A stretch of 64,000 nucleotides of DNA. Source: an uncultured Bulleidia sp. (lineage in GTDB: Bacteria > Bacillota_I > Bacilli_A > Erysipelotrichales > Erysipelotrichaceae). The position numbers were made by a program, and so were the translations under genes. Shown here in pieces: positions 52,819 through 60,404 of this stretch. The notes below the pieces were generated by a model that saw nothing but the letters and a program-made list of their open reading frames with translations, did no database searches and was not told the origin of the DNA. Location of the stretch: the NCBI GenBank assembly GCA_947087645.1, contig CAMUDN010000005.1, positions 1 to 64,000 of the forward strand. Reading direction: 5' to 3'. Each line of letters starts with the position of its first letter. The first letter of the stretch is position 1.

Positions 52819-53659
52819 TAACATCCTCCAAACTAAGGCGAGCAATTTTACCCTTTCTTAAATCATGTAAAAAGGATCTAGCAGCTTGTTTTGTATCAGC
52901 TTTATTACCTATTTGTAAATAACCTCTTTGCCAGGCTAACTTTTGTAAAAACTGATTAGGATTTAGAGTTTCATCAATCTGATAAAAACAAGATAAAACA
53001 TGGGGATAATTTTCTTGAATAATGCGAATCATATCCATAGCAATCATTTTCTGATCTAAGATATCATCATTAATTGTCCCTAAAGCAGCTAAGATAGATG
53101 CTTTTTTAGGATCTTCAAATTTGGGCCATAAAACGCCTGGTGTATCTAATAAATTTAACTCATCACTTATATGTAGCCATGTTAATGATCGTGTAACCCC
53201 TGGACGATTTTCTGTAACTAAACGATTCTGACCTAATAAACGATTAATAAAAGTACTTTTACCAACATTAGGTATACCACAAACCATTGCTCTAATAGCT
53301 CGTGGACTAATACCTTTTAAACGTTGCTTCTCTCTTTTTTGCTGATTTAGAAGAAGACATATTTGAATTATTTTTTTATTTATTCCTTGCCCCTTATTTA
53401 AATTTACAGCTATGGCTTTTTGTTTTTCACAATTAAGATAAGTTAGCCATCTTTTTGTTTTATTATCATCTGCTAAATCACTTTTTGTCAGTAAAATTAA
53501 ACGTGCTTTATCAGCAATTAATTGATCAAGTAAAGGATTTTTAGAAGCTATTGGCATACGAGCATCGCGACACTCAATAACCATATCAACTATTTTTATT
53601 TTTTCTTGCATTTCCCTGCGGGCTTTTTCCATATGACCCGGATACCATTGAATCACCAT
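52805..53659 (-). CDS. rbgA: Ribosome assembly GTPase RbgA (YlqF)
   Basis: GTPase of 284 residues for 50S subunit maturation. It has the typical start IQWYPGHMEKARREM and circularly permuted G motifs: G4-like LLTKSDLAD first, then G1 GIPNVGKSTFINRLLG and G3 DTPGVLWP. A C-terminal RNA-binding helical domain follows. It overlaps lepB by 7 bases and rnhB by 14, the normal Firmicute order after rplS. Confidence 0.95.
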   Translation of the reverse strand: MVIQWYPGHMEKARREMQEKIKIVDMVIECRDARMPIASKNPLLDQLIADKARLILLTKSDLADDNKTKRWLTYLNCEKQKAIAVNLNKGQGINKKIIQICLLLNQQKREKQRLKGISPRAIRAMVCGIPNVGKSTFINRLLGQNRLVTENRPGVTRSLTWLHISDELNLLDTPGVLWPKFEDPKKASILAALGTINDDILDQKMIAMDMIRIIQENYPHVLSCFYQIDETLNPNQFLQKLAWQRGYLQIGNKADTKQAARSFLHDLRKGKIARLSLEDVNEML

Positions 53660-54210
53660 GTTTTAACACCAAAATCAGAAAAAGGAAAACAAATAAATAC
53701 TCCTTTGGAAACAATTTGACTCTTCTTAAAAGGACCATAAACACGTGAATCAGATGAATTTGGACGATTATCGCCTAAACAATAATAAGTATCTTGAGGA
53801 ACTATCATTTCTTTTACACCAAGCGTAAAATTAGGACCATATTGATAACGATATTTAGTATTTAAAAATGATTCCACTACCGGTTGATCGTTAATGTATA
53901 ATTGGGAATTTTTATAAGCTATTTTTTCACCTGGTAAAGCAATTATTCTTTTAACTAAATATTCTTTCTTTTCAGGTAAATATAAAATAACAACATCAAA
54001 ACGTTTTAAGCCAGACATATGGTAACCAATGGTATTTGAAAAGCCAAAAGAGCCATCTTCTAATGTTGGATACATTGAACGACCTTTAACTTGAATTGGT
54101 CGAATTACAAAATGTATTAAAACCATCACAACAGCAAAAGAAATGATGGTGTCAATTAAAAACAAACATAATTCTGTTGGTCTTTTTTTTCTTTTTATCT
54201 TCTTTTCCAT
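53653..54210 (-). CDS. lepB: Type I signal peptidase
   Basis: Membrane-anchored peptidase of 185 residues that removes signal peptides from secreted proteins. One N-terminal helix (about 17-37) is followed by the catalytic Ser45 in VKGRSMYPTL and Lys87 in YLVKRIIALPGE; the box GDNRPNSSDSRVYGP is intact. AAAGGAG precedes the ATG. It lies between rplS and rbgA, as in several Firmicutes. Confidence 0.95.
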   Translation of the reverse strand: MEKKIKRKKRPTELCLFLIDTIISFAVVMVLIHFVIRPIQVKGRSMYPTLEDGSFGFSNTIGYHMSGLKRFDVVILYLPEKKEYLVKRIIALPGEKIAYKNSQLYINDQPVVESFLNTKYRYQYGPNFTLGVKEMIVPQDTYYCLGDNRPNSSDSRVYGPFKKSQIVSKGVFICFPFSDFGVKTW

Positions 54211-54240
54211 CTTTCATCTCCTTTATTACTTTAACATAAA

Positions 54241-54268
54241 AAAAGAAAGAGAAAGAAATTCTTTCTCC
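54241..54268 (-). terminator. Hairpin with U-run after rplS
   Basis: GAGAAAGAA and TTCTTTCTC flank a single base, 10 bases after the rplS stop codon, followed by a U-rich tract on the minus strand. It may be a partial terminator between rplS and lepB. Confidence 0.5.
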
Positions 54269-54277
54269 ATTCTTTTC

Positions 54278-54628
54278 TTAATGACGACGTTCTTTAATAC
54301 GTGCATTCTTAGCTGAACGACCTTTAAGGTATGTAAGCTTAGCACGACGAACTTTACCAAGACGAAGTACTTCAATCTTATCAATTACAGGTGAATGTAA
54401 AGGGAAGGTTCTTTGTACACCAACACCATTAGAAATCTTACGAACCGTAAAAGTTGCTCCAATACCACCATTTGAACGATCAACGACAACACCTTCATAA
54501 GCCTGAATACGTGTTTTTTCACCTTCAATAATGCGCACATTGACTTTTACTGTATCACCTGAACGAAATTCAGGAACATCATTACGTAATTGTGATTTGG
54601 TAATTTTTTCAACTAAATTTAATTTCAT
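54278..54628 (-). CDS. rplS: 50S ribosomal protein L19
   Basis: Ribosomal protein of 116 residues, standard length. Family segments are [35 protein letters not shown] and the basic end [19 protein letters not shown]. It lies between the Cof-type phosphatase gene and lepB, with a leader that can form hairpins. Confidence 0.97.
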   Translation of the reverse strand: MKLNLVEKITKSQLRNDVPEFRSGDTVKVNVRIIEGEKTRIQAYEGVVVDRSNGGIGATFTVRKISNGVGVQRTFPLHSPVIDKIEVLRLGKVRRAKLTYLKGRSAKNARIKERRH

Positions 54629-54656
54629 ATAATCTCCTTTTTCTTTTCATCTTTAC

Positions 54657-54701
54657 GGTTCATAATGTTTAACAAAAGCGGAACCAAGACGCACATAGTG
54701 C
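54657..54701 (-). promoter_or_regulatory. Candidate L19 leader RNA
   Basis: Before rplS the minus strand can form GCAC-TAT-GTGC (54691-54701) and GGTTC...GAACC around a 19-base loop (54657-54685). L19 leaders with small hairpins are known in low-GC Gram-positives; I cannot confirm a match by eye. Confidence 0.45.
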
Positions 54702-54743
54702 TTTATCACTTTAACATAAAATTAATTATTTGCCAAATAAAAT

Positions 54744-55529
54744 TTATTTTTCTTTTTTAAACCAATTAAATTTTAAACATGTTTTATAGATCCCATCTTC
54801 ATATGACTTTTCACAAACATAGTCAGCCATCTTTTGTAAAGATTTTGAACCATTAGCCATCGCTACTTTAAAATATTGCTTTTGAAACATAACTTGATCA
54901 TTATCACCATCCCCAAAAACAACAACTTGCTTTGCTTGAGCATTAATTATCTGTAATAATTCTCTAATCCCCTCATCTTTTTTATCATGTTGAACAACTA
55001 TATAATTATCTGTCATGCGTAAATGACCTAGCAATTTAAGCCAAGGATACTTATTTTCATCTTCTTTTTTTAAAGCTAAATAAATTTTATATATATCTTT
55101 TAGAGCATAAACATCTAAATCAGGTCGGTAATGATATGTTGTCAATTCTTTGCGTAAACCAGCTTGTTCTAAAAATTTAAAATCTTTCATATCAACACTA
55201 TCATTATCTTCACGCAATAATAAATAACCTAAATTATTCTTTTCGGCATTTTTTAAATAAGTTGTTACTTTTGTTAAGTCTAAAACTTCATTTTTAATTA
55301 TCTGATCATTTAAAACAAGACATGCTCCTCCGGAACAAACAAAATGCTTAATTCCTAATTCTTTAGCTACAGATACTGTCTTATAGTGGAAGCGACCAGT
55401 TGCTAAAGCAACAAAATGACCCGCTTTTTGTAATAAACAAATAGCCTCTTTAGCACTAGGCACAATTTTATGGTTACGATCATCTGTTAAAGTACCATCA
55501 ATATCGAAAAAAAATATCTTATGATCCAT
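54744..55529 (-). CDS. HAD phosphatase, Cof/IIB type
   Basis: Cytoplasmic phosphatase of 261 residues. Motif I is FFDIDGTLTD (Asp9, Asp11), motif II LATGRFH, and motif III/IV VVFGDGDNDQVMF with the C2 cap between (about 85-180). Members of this family dephosphorylate sugar phosphates or flavin precursors; the substrate is not evident. The start overlaps the comB-like gene by 11 bases, so both probably belong to one small operon. Confidence 0.88.
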   Translation of the reverse strand: MDHKIFFFDIDGTLTDDRNHKIVPSAKEAICLLQKAGHFVALATGRFHYKTVSVAKELGIKHFVCSGGACLVLNDQIIKNEVLDLTKVTTYLKNAEKNNLGYLLLREDNDSVDMKDFKFLEQAGLRKELTTYHYRPDLDVYALKDIYKIYLALKKEDENKYPWLKLLGHLRMTDNYIVVQHDKKDEGIRELLQIINAQAKQVVVFGDGDNDQVMFQKQYFKVAMANGSKSLQKMADYVCEKSYEDGIYKTCLKFNWFKKEK

Positions 55530-56217
55530 GTACTTCCTCCCATACCATATGATAACGATTATTCTTATAAATAGCTCGATTAACCCCCGAAAAACGATTT
55601 AAGCTAGTACAAAGAGCAAAATCTTCAGTCGGAAATTGAGGTAAATTAGGATCAAAAAAACGACTACCACTACCTTTTTTTAATTGCCTTATTTTATCTT
55701 CTAAAGAGATGTTTTTTTCACCTTGTAATAAAGAAAGCATATATTCAGCACAAATATCATCTTCCAAAGCTCTTTCTATACCATTCCAACCCATGGGTAC
55801 AAGGGAAACAATTGTCGGTTTTTGCTTTTCAATATATTGACAAGTTGCTTTAGCATTTACTAATGCACCGGTAACAATCTCACTTGCTTTATCAGCTGCA
55901 ATTAATCCTTGTACGCCAGCACTTGTTGTATGCACAATAACTTTATCTTGCAAATTTTGCAACATTACTTCACTAGGTGAATTACCATAGTCAAAACCTT
56001 CAACTTTAATACCATTTCTTTCTCCTATTAAAATAACATCTGCTAAATCTTTTTTTAATTGCATTGCTTCGGCAATACTTTGTACCGGTAATATTTCTTT
56101 AACTCCTTTATATTGTAAATATGCTTCTAATGAAAAAGCACGAAAAACATCAATAATAACCGTTAACCCTCGTGCTTGCTTAGCTCCTTTAAGTAAAGGT
56201 AATATTTGTATTTGCAT
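55519..56217 (-). CDS. 2-phosphosulfolactate phosphatase family protein (ComB)
   Basis: Protein of 232 residues of the ComB family. Features are GLTVIIDVFRAFSLEAYL near the start, LIGERNGIKVEGFDYGNSP, the VIVHTTSAGVQGL segment and DDICAEYML. In archaea ComB makes sulfolactate for coenzyme M, a cofactor not expected here, so the bacterial role is uncertain; it may hydrolyse another phosphate ester. AAAGGAG precedes the ATG. It overlaps a HAD phosphatase gene and is divergent from the plus-strand unknown gene. Confidence 0.82.
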   Translation of the reverse strand: MQIQILPLLKGAKQARGLTVIIDVFRAFSLEAYLQYKGVKEILPVQSIAEAMQLKKDLADVILIGERNGIKVEGFDYGNSPSEVMLQNLQDKVIVHTTSAGVQGLIAADKASEIVTGALVNAKATCQYIEKQKPTIVSLVPMGWNGIERALEDDICAEYMLSLLQGEKNISLEDKIRQLKKGSGSRFFDPNLPQFPTEDFALCTSLNRFSGVNRAIYKNNRYHMVWEEVHGS

Positions 56218-56249
56218 CTTTTTCTCCTTTATTGAAAATGCTTTTTAGC

Positions 56250-56278
56250 TTGAAAAAATATATTATTAACGATAATAT
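56250..56278 (+). promoter_or_regulatory. Promoter of the 154-residue unknown gene
   Basis: TTGAAA (56250-56255) and TAATAT (56273-56278) are 17 bases apart on the plus strand. The start would be near 56285, which rules out an earlier in-frame ATG at 56232. Confidence 0.55.
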
Positions 56279-56294
56279 AAAGCTAGGTAAACTT

Positions 56295-56759
56295 ATGGCT
56301 GAACTTAATTATACAAACATTCAATTTCGTCATCACTTCATATCAACGGTTGCTATTTATGGTACTAATAACCCCATTTTAGTAAGTGGTAATTTAGTTA
56401 TTCGTCACTATTATCAAGATGCGAATTTTCAAAAAATAGATATTGCAAGATACAATCGTTCTTTACTAGATACCATCTTTTTCGAAACAAATAAACTTAT
56501 TCGTATTCCTTTAGGTGATAATTATGCTGGTAAACGTCGTTTGGTTTTTAACCCTATTCCAGCTTTTGGTGAAGATTATATTATTGCTTATAATCAAGCT
56601 GAAATACCTAGTGAACGTTACGATGATTTATTAGCTATTGTTGCCCCTATTGATAAAAATGCACATGGTGTAGCAATTATTTTAAAGCAGAATAAAGATG
56701 GTTTATTGACATGGCTAACAAAACAAGAAGCACAAAATATCATTGAACAATTAAAGTAA
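56295..56759 (+). CDS. Conserved-looking cytoplasmic protein, unknown
   Basis: A 154-residue protein from MAELNYTNIQ, with AGGT just before the start and a very short leader. It has no signal peptide or membrane helix. Segments such as FNPIPAFGEDYIIAYNQAE, DDLLAIVAPIDKNAHGVAII and LTWLTKQEAQNIIEQL suggest a compact mixed fold. I do not recognise the family. It is the only plus-strand gene in the 44-64 kb housekeeping region and shares a terminator region with the convergent acetyltransferase gene. Confidence 0.7.
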   Translation: MAELNYTNIQFRHHFISTVAIYGTNNPILVSGNLVIRHYYQDANFQKIDIARYNRSLLDTIFFETNKLIRIPLGDNYAGKRRLVFNPIPAFGEDYIIAYNQAEIPSERYDDLLAIVAPIDKNAHGVAIILKQNKDGLLTWLTKQEAQNIIEQLK

Positions 56760-56777
56760 CTCAAGATGAGTTACTTT
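56753..56777. terminator. Bidirectional terminator at convergent genes
   Basis: AAAGTAACTC and GAGTTACTTT flank AAGAT, overlapping the stop codon of the plus-strand unknown gene and touching the end of the acetyltransferase gene, with T-runs on the plus side. Confidence 0.8.
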
Positions 56778-57047
56778 TTACTTATACCATAAGTCTTGTA
56801 AATCACTATCTCTTTCAAATTGATATAGTGCATAAGAGCATTGAGGAATTATTTTTTTACCTTTTTTACGAGCTTCGTCAATAACTAAATAAAGTAATTT
56901 TTTAGCTAATCCTTGCCCTTGATATTCATGATCAACAACGGTATGATCAATGATCCAAACATCATCTTTTTGAATATATGAACAAAAGCCGACTTCTTTA
57001 AGACTATCCATTAAAACTACTCTATTTTTTTCGTATTTTAGTTCCAT
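56778..57047 (-). CDS. Small GNAT-type acetyltransferase (YjdJ-like)
   Basis: A 89-residue minimal N-acetyltransferase domain of the GNAT_2 group. It has the acetyl-CoA loop EYQGQGLAKKLLYLVIDEAR and the C-terminal CSYALYQFERD. These single-domain proteins have no settled substrate. The start overlaps the trmD end by 26 bases, so it is co-translated at the end of the rpsP-trmD region. Confidence 0.85.
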   Translation of the reverse strand: MELKYEKNRVVLMDSLKEVGFCSYIQKDDVWIIDHTVVDHEYQGQGLAKKLLYLVIDEARKKGKKIIPQCSYALYQFERDSDLQDLWYK

Positions 57048-57741
57048 TTTTATCTCCTTTATTTTTTTCTAATTGATATTTACGATATAAATCAGGTCGC
57101 ATCTTTTTTGTTCTTAAAAGTGCTTGTTCAATCCGATACTCTTTGATTTTAGCATGATTTCCATTGCGTAAGACAAATGGTACTTCTTTATCTTCAAAAA
57201 TAGCGGGCTTCGTATATTGAGGATACTCTAACAAACCATCTTCAAATGATTCTTCTTTAATACTACCATCACTAATTGCTCCTTTTAAAAGACGAATCAC
57301 CGCATCACTGATAACCATTGCTGCTAACTCACCACCACTTAAAACATAATCACCAATTGATAATATATCATCACAGTATTCTTCAATACGATAATCAAAT
57401 CCCTCATAATGACCACACAACAATATTATATGTGAACATTGAGCTAATTCATGGGCAATCGTTTGTTTAAATAAACGTCCACTTGGAGCCAACATAATTA
57501 AGCGACTGTCTTCTGTTCTAATTGTGCGAATAGCTTTTAAAACCGGTTCACATTGCAATAATTGCCCCTTACCACCGCCAAAAGGACAATCATCAACTGA
57601 ACGATGAATACCTTTGCCAAACTGTCTTAAATCAATATATTCCAATTCTACTAGACCTTTTTTTTGGGCTCGTTCTAAAATAGAACTATTTAAATAAGCT
57701 GGAAAAACTTCAGGAAACAAGGAAATAATACTGATTTTCAT
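57022..57741 (-). CDS. trmD: tRNA (guanine-37-N1)-methyltransferase
   Basis: Enzyme of 239 residues that methylates G37 of tRNA and prevents frameshifting. It is a SPOUT knot protein: the start is ISIISLFPEVFPAYLNSSIL, and the SAM-binding knot includes LLCGHYEGFDYRIEEY and SIGDYVLSGGELAAM. Downstream is the family segment LEYPQYTKP. It overlaps rimM by 4 bases (ATGA). Confidence 0.96.
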   Translation of the reverse strand: MKISIISLFPEVFPAYLNSSILERAQKKGLVELEYIDLRQFGKGIHRSVDDCPFGGGKGQLLQCEPVLKAIRTIRTEDSRLIMLAPSGRLFKQTIAHELAQCSHIILLCGHYEGFDYRIEEYCDDILSIGDYVLSGGELAAMVISDAVIRLLKGAISDGSIKEESFEDGLLEYPQYTKPAIFEDKEVPFVLRNGNHAKIKEYRIEQALLRTKKMRPDLYRKYQLEKNKGDKNGTKIRKK

Positions 57742-58238
57742 AAAAATTGTCCTATCTTTCGTACATAAATTCTTTTCTTTTCAAGCTCAACTCGCCAAAT
57801 AAAATCTTTAACATATGGAAATAAAATTTGTTTATTTACTAATTGGATACGTAAATTATTTTGTGCTCCTAATGTTTCTTCAACTGCAACAACATAACCT
57901 ATCATTTTATTTTCTTCATCAATAACTTCTAAACCGATTAATTCTTGACGATAATATTCACCTTTTGGTAAAACAACTTGATCTTTTTTATCAATAAAAA
58001 GTTTTTTATTCAACCAATTTTGCACTAAATTAATATTTTCAAAATTCTTGAATTGTAGTAAATATAAATTTTTTTGCTGACGACAAGATTTAATTTCTAA
58101 ATCTAAAGAACTTTCTTCTAAATATAATTTTTTACCAACTTGAAAATGAATATCAGGAAAATCAGTACTACTACGAACTTTTAATTCGCCTTTAATACCA
58201 TGTGTATTTTGAATCCATCCTACTTCAATTTTTTTCAT
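57738..58238 (-). CDS. rimM: Ribosome maturation factor RimM
   Basis: Factor of 166 residues for 30S assembly, with an N-terminal barrel (VGWIQNTHGIKGELKVRS) and a C-terminal PRC-like barrel (YYRQELIGLEVIDEENKMIG; VKDFIWRVELEKKRIYV). It lies behind a terminator hairpin after khpA and is coupled to trmD. The ribosome binding site is weak (AAGAAGA). Confidence 0.93.
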   Translation of the reverse strand: MKKIEVGWIQNTHGIKGELKVRSSTDFPDIHFQVGKKLYLEESSLDLEIKSCRQQKNLYLLQFKNFENINLVQNWLNKKLFIDKKDQVVLPKGEYYRQELIGLEVIDEENKMIGYVVAVEETLGAQNNLRIQLVNKQILFPYVKDFIWRVELEKKRIYVRKIGQFL

Positions 58239-58245
58239 TATCTTC

Positions 58246-58271
58246 TTAAAAAAGAGTGCTCAAGCACTCTT
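58246..58271 (-). terminator. Terminator or attenuator between khpA and rimM
   Basis: AAGAGTGCT and AGCACTCTT flank two bases at the khpA stop codon, followed by TTTTTT on the minus strand. Read-through must feed rimM-trmD, or they have their own promoter. Confidence 0.75.
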
Positions 58272-58518
58272 ATTCCTGTTCAAATTTAATTACAATATGA
58301 CGATGATCGTGATGTGCAGAAACAGACATAACTTGACGTAATGAACTTGCCATAATACCTTTATGACCAATCAAACGTGAAATATCATTCCGATCTGCAA
58401 AAACTTTTAAAATTATTTCTTTATCCGTTTCATCACCTTGTTGTTCAATTCGTAATCGCTCTTTTTGATCAACTAATGGAGCAATTAAAGATTTTAAGAC
58501 TTGCTTTAAATCAATCAT
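58270..58518 (-). CDS. khpA: KH-domain RNA-binding protein KhpA
   Basis: RNA-binding protein of 82 residues with a KH domain; the GxxG loop is IGHKGIMASSLRQVM. KhpA with KhpB affects cell division and RNA stability in Firmicutes. It lies 1 base after rpsP, the conserved order. Confidence 0.92.
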   Translation of the reverse strand: MIDLKQVLKSLIAPLVDQKERLRIEQQGDETDKEIILKVFADRNDISRLIGHKGIMASSLRQVMSVSAHHDHRHIVIKFEQE

Positions 58519-58519
58519 A

Positions 58520-58804
58520 TTAAGCCTTCTTCTTAGCGGCTACTTTTTCATCATGGAACTTTTTCATTAAACCTTTATCTGAAAAAAGACTACGTACAGT
58601 ATCTGATGGTTGGGCACCTTGTCTTAACCAATTTAATGCTTTTTCTTCATTAATTACTAATTCTTTTGGCTGTGACGTTGGATTATAATGACCAATTGTT
58701 TCAATTTCTCGACCATCACGAGCAAAACGTGAATCAGCTGCAACGATACGATAACGAGGAGCCTTTTTTGCACCCATTCTTTTTAATCTTAATTTAACTG
58801 CCAT
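58520..58804 (-). CDS. rpsP: 30S ribosomal protein S16
   Basis: Ribosomal protein of 94 residues, standard length: [20 protein letters not shown] at the start, then [13 protein letters not shown] basic, Ala-rich tail ends it. AGGAGG precedes the ATG. It lies 73 bases after ffh and starts the conserved block. Confidence 0.97.
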   Translation of the reverse strand: MAVKLRLKRMGAKKAPRYRIVAADSRFARDGREIETIGHYNPTSQPKELVINEEKALNWLRQGAQPSDTVRSLFSDKGLMKKFHDEKVAAKKKA

Positions 58805-58850
58805 ATTTACCTCCTAATTAATGCTTTAATATATTAGCGAATATTAAATT

Positions 58851-58878
58851 ATCTGTCAAGCTAAAAACCTTGACAGAT
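58851..58878 (-). terminator. Hairpin between ffh and rpsP
   Basis: ATCTGTCAAG and CTTGACAGAT form a perfect 10-base stem around an 8-base loop, adjoining the ffh stop codon. The tract after it on the minus strand is only moderately T-rich, so termination may be partial. Confidence 0.5.
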
Positions 58879-60278
58879 TAAAATTTATACTTTCTTTTCT
58901 TTAATGCATTATTCATACCACCAATACTGTTATTAAACATTTTTTCTAAATTTTCTTCATTCATATTACCATGGCGACTTAAACCACCTAATGCATCCAT
59001 CATCTTTTTCATACGATTAAATTGATTCAAAAGTTTATTTACTTCATCAACGCTACGACCAGATCCTTTAGCAATTCGCTTTTTCATTGATCCTCTCATT
59101 TTATCTGGAAATGTTCTTTCATATGGTGTCATTGATTGAATAATAGCTTTCATATGTAACATTGATTTACCAGCTTTAGCTTCATCAAGCATACCTGCAT
59201 ACTGGTTCATACCTGGAATCATTTTCATAATTCCACCAAGAGGTCCCATTTTTTGAATCTGTTCAAATTGTTTCAACATATCATTCATGGTAAATTGACC
59301 GTTAAGCATCTTCTCAGCTAAGCGCTGATTTTCTTCCATATCTAATTTTTCCTGGGCTTTTTCAACTAAAGATACAACATCACCCATACCCAATATACGA
59401 TCAGCCATACGATCAGGATGAAAAACATCTATATCTTCTATTTTTTCACCTTCACCAACAAACTTAATTGGAACACCTGTAATCTTTCTTACAGATAAAA
59501 CACCACCACCACGAGCATCACCATCAAATTTAGTAACTACTAATCCACTCAATGGTAAAGCTACTTTAAATGCATTAGCTACCTGAACAATATCTTGTCC
59601 CGTCATAGCATCAACTGTTAATAATATTTCCTGAGCATTAATTGCATTATTAATATCCTGCAATTCTTTCATAAGTAATTCATCAATATGTAAACGACCG
59701 GCCGTATCAATTAAAACTGTATCATATGCTTTTTCTTTAGCATATTGAAGACCTTTTTCAACTGTTTCTTTTGCTGAAACAGAACTACCCATGCTAAAAA
59801 CTTCAGTTTGAATTTCTTTACCAAGTGTTTTTAATTGATCAATAGCTGCTGGACGAATCACATCGGCAGCAATCAGTAATACTTTACGACCTTGTTTAGT
59901 TTGTATTTGATGAGCTATTTTAGCGACGGATGTTGTTTTACCTGTACCTTGTAAACCAACCATCATAATCACTGTTAAACCATCTTTTTGCCAATCTATT
60001 AAAGCTTCCTTATCACCTAATAATTGAACTATTTCATCATGAATAATTTTAACTAACTGTTGACCTGGTTCAACTGAACGTAAAACCTCTTCACCACGTG
60101 CTTTTTCTCTTATTTTCTCTAAAAAATCTTTAACAATATTATAATTTACATCTGCTTCAAGAAGTGCTATTCGTACTTCTTTCAACATTTCTTCCATATT
60201 ATTGTCATTCAATTTAGCTTTTCCTCTAATTTGTCGAAAAGCATTATTTAAACGTTCACTCAAAGAATCAAATGCCAT
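58878..60278 (-). CDS. ffh: Signal recognition particle protein Ffh
   Basis: SRP GTPase of 466 residues that delivers membrane proteins. The N domain is followed by the G domain with P-loop VGLQGTGKTTSVAKIA, DTAGRLHIDEL and TKFDGDARGGG. The Met-rich M domain (about 330-440) has GPLGGIMKMIPGMNQ and the SRP RNA-binding IAKGSGRSVDEVN. The usual upstream partner ylxM is absent; the hexosaminidase gene stands there instead. Confidence 0.97.
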   Translation of the reverse strand: MAFDSLSERLNNAFRQIRGKAKLNDNNMEEMLKEVRIALLEADVNYNIVKDFLEKIREKARGEEVLRSVEPGQQLVKIIHDEIVQLLGDKEALIDWQKDGLTVIMMVGLQGTGKTTSVAKIAHQIQTKQGRKVLLIAADVIRPAAIDQLKTLGKEIQTEVFSMGSSVSAKETVEKGLQYAKEKAYDTVLIDTAGRLHIDELLMKELQDINNAINAQEILLTVDAMTGQDIVQVANAFKVALPLSGLVVTKFDGDARGGGVLSVRKITGVPIKFVGEGEKIEDIDVFHPDRMADRILGMGDVVSLVEKAQEKLDMEENQRLAEKMLNGQFTMNDMLKQFEQIQKMGPLGGIMKMIPGMNQYAGMLDEAKAGKSMLHMKAIIQSMTPYERTFPDKMRGSMKKRIAKGSGRSVDEVNKLLNQFNRMKKMMDALGGLSRHGNMNEENLEKMFNNSIGGMNNALKKRKYKF

Positions 60279-60297
60279 ATTTTTACCTCACTTTTTT

Positions 60298-60306
60298 ATT
60301 CTAGCA
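60298..60306 (-). promoter_or_regulatory. Extended -10 promoter of ffh
   Basis: TGCTAGAAT on the minus strand is an extended -10 (TGN then TAGAAT), 20 bases before the ffh start codon. The -35 is poor. Confidence 0.4.
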
Positions 60307-60326
60307 TAAATAATACACTATAAATA

Positions 60327-60356
60327 TATAGAGCCGGGTATTTTCCCGACTCTATA
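60327..60356 (-). terminator. Terminator of the hexosaminidase gene
   Basis: TATAGAGTCGGG pairs with CCCGGCTCTATA (one G-U pair) around a 6-base loop, about 50 bases after the hexosaminidase stop codon. The U-tract is modest. Confidence 0.7.
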
Positions 60357-60404
60357 ATTACACTATTTTATAAAAAATAATAACAATCTAATCTTATTAA
60401 AAGG

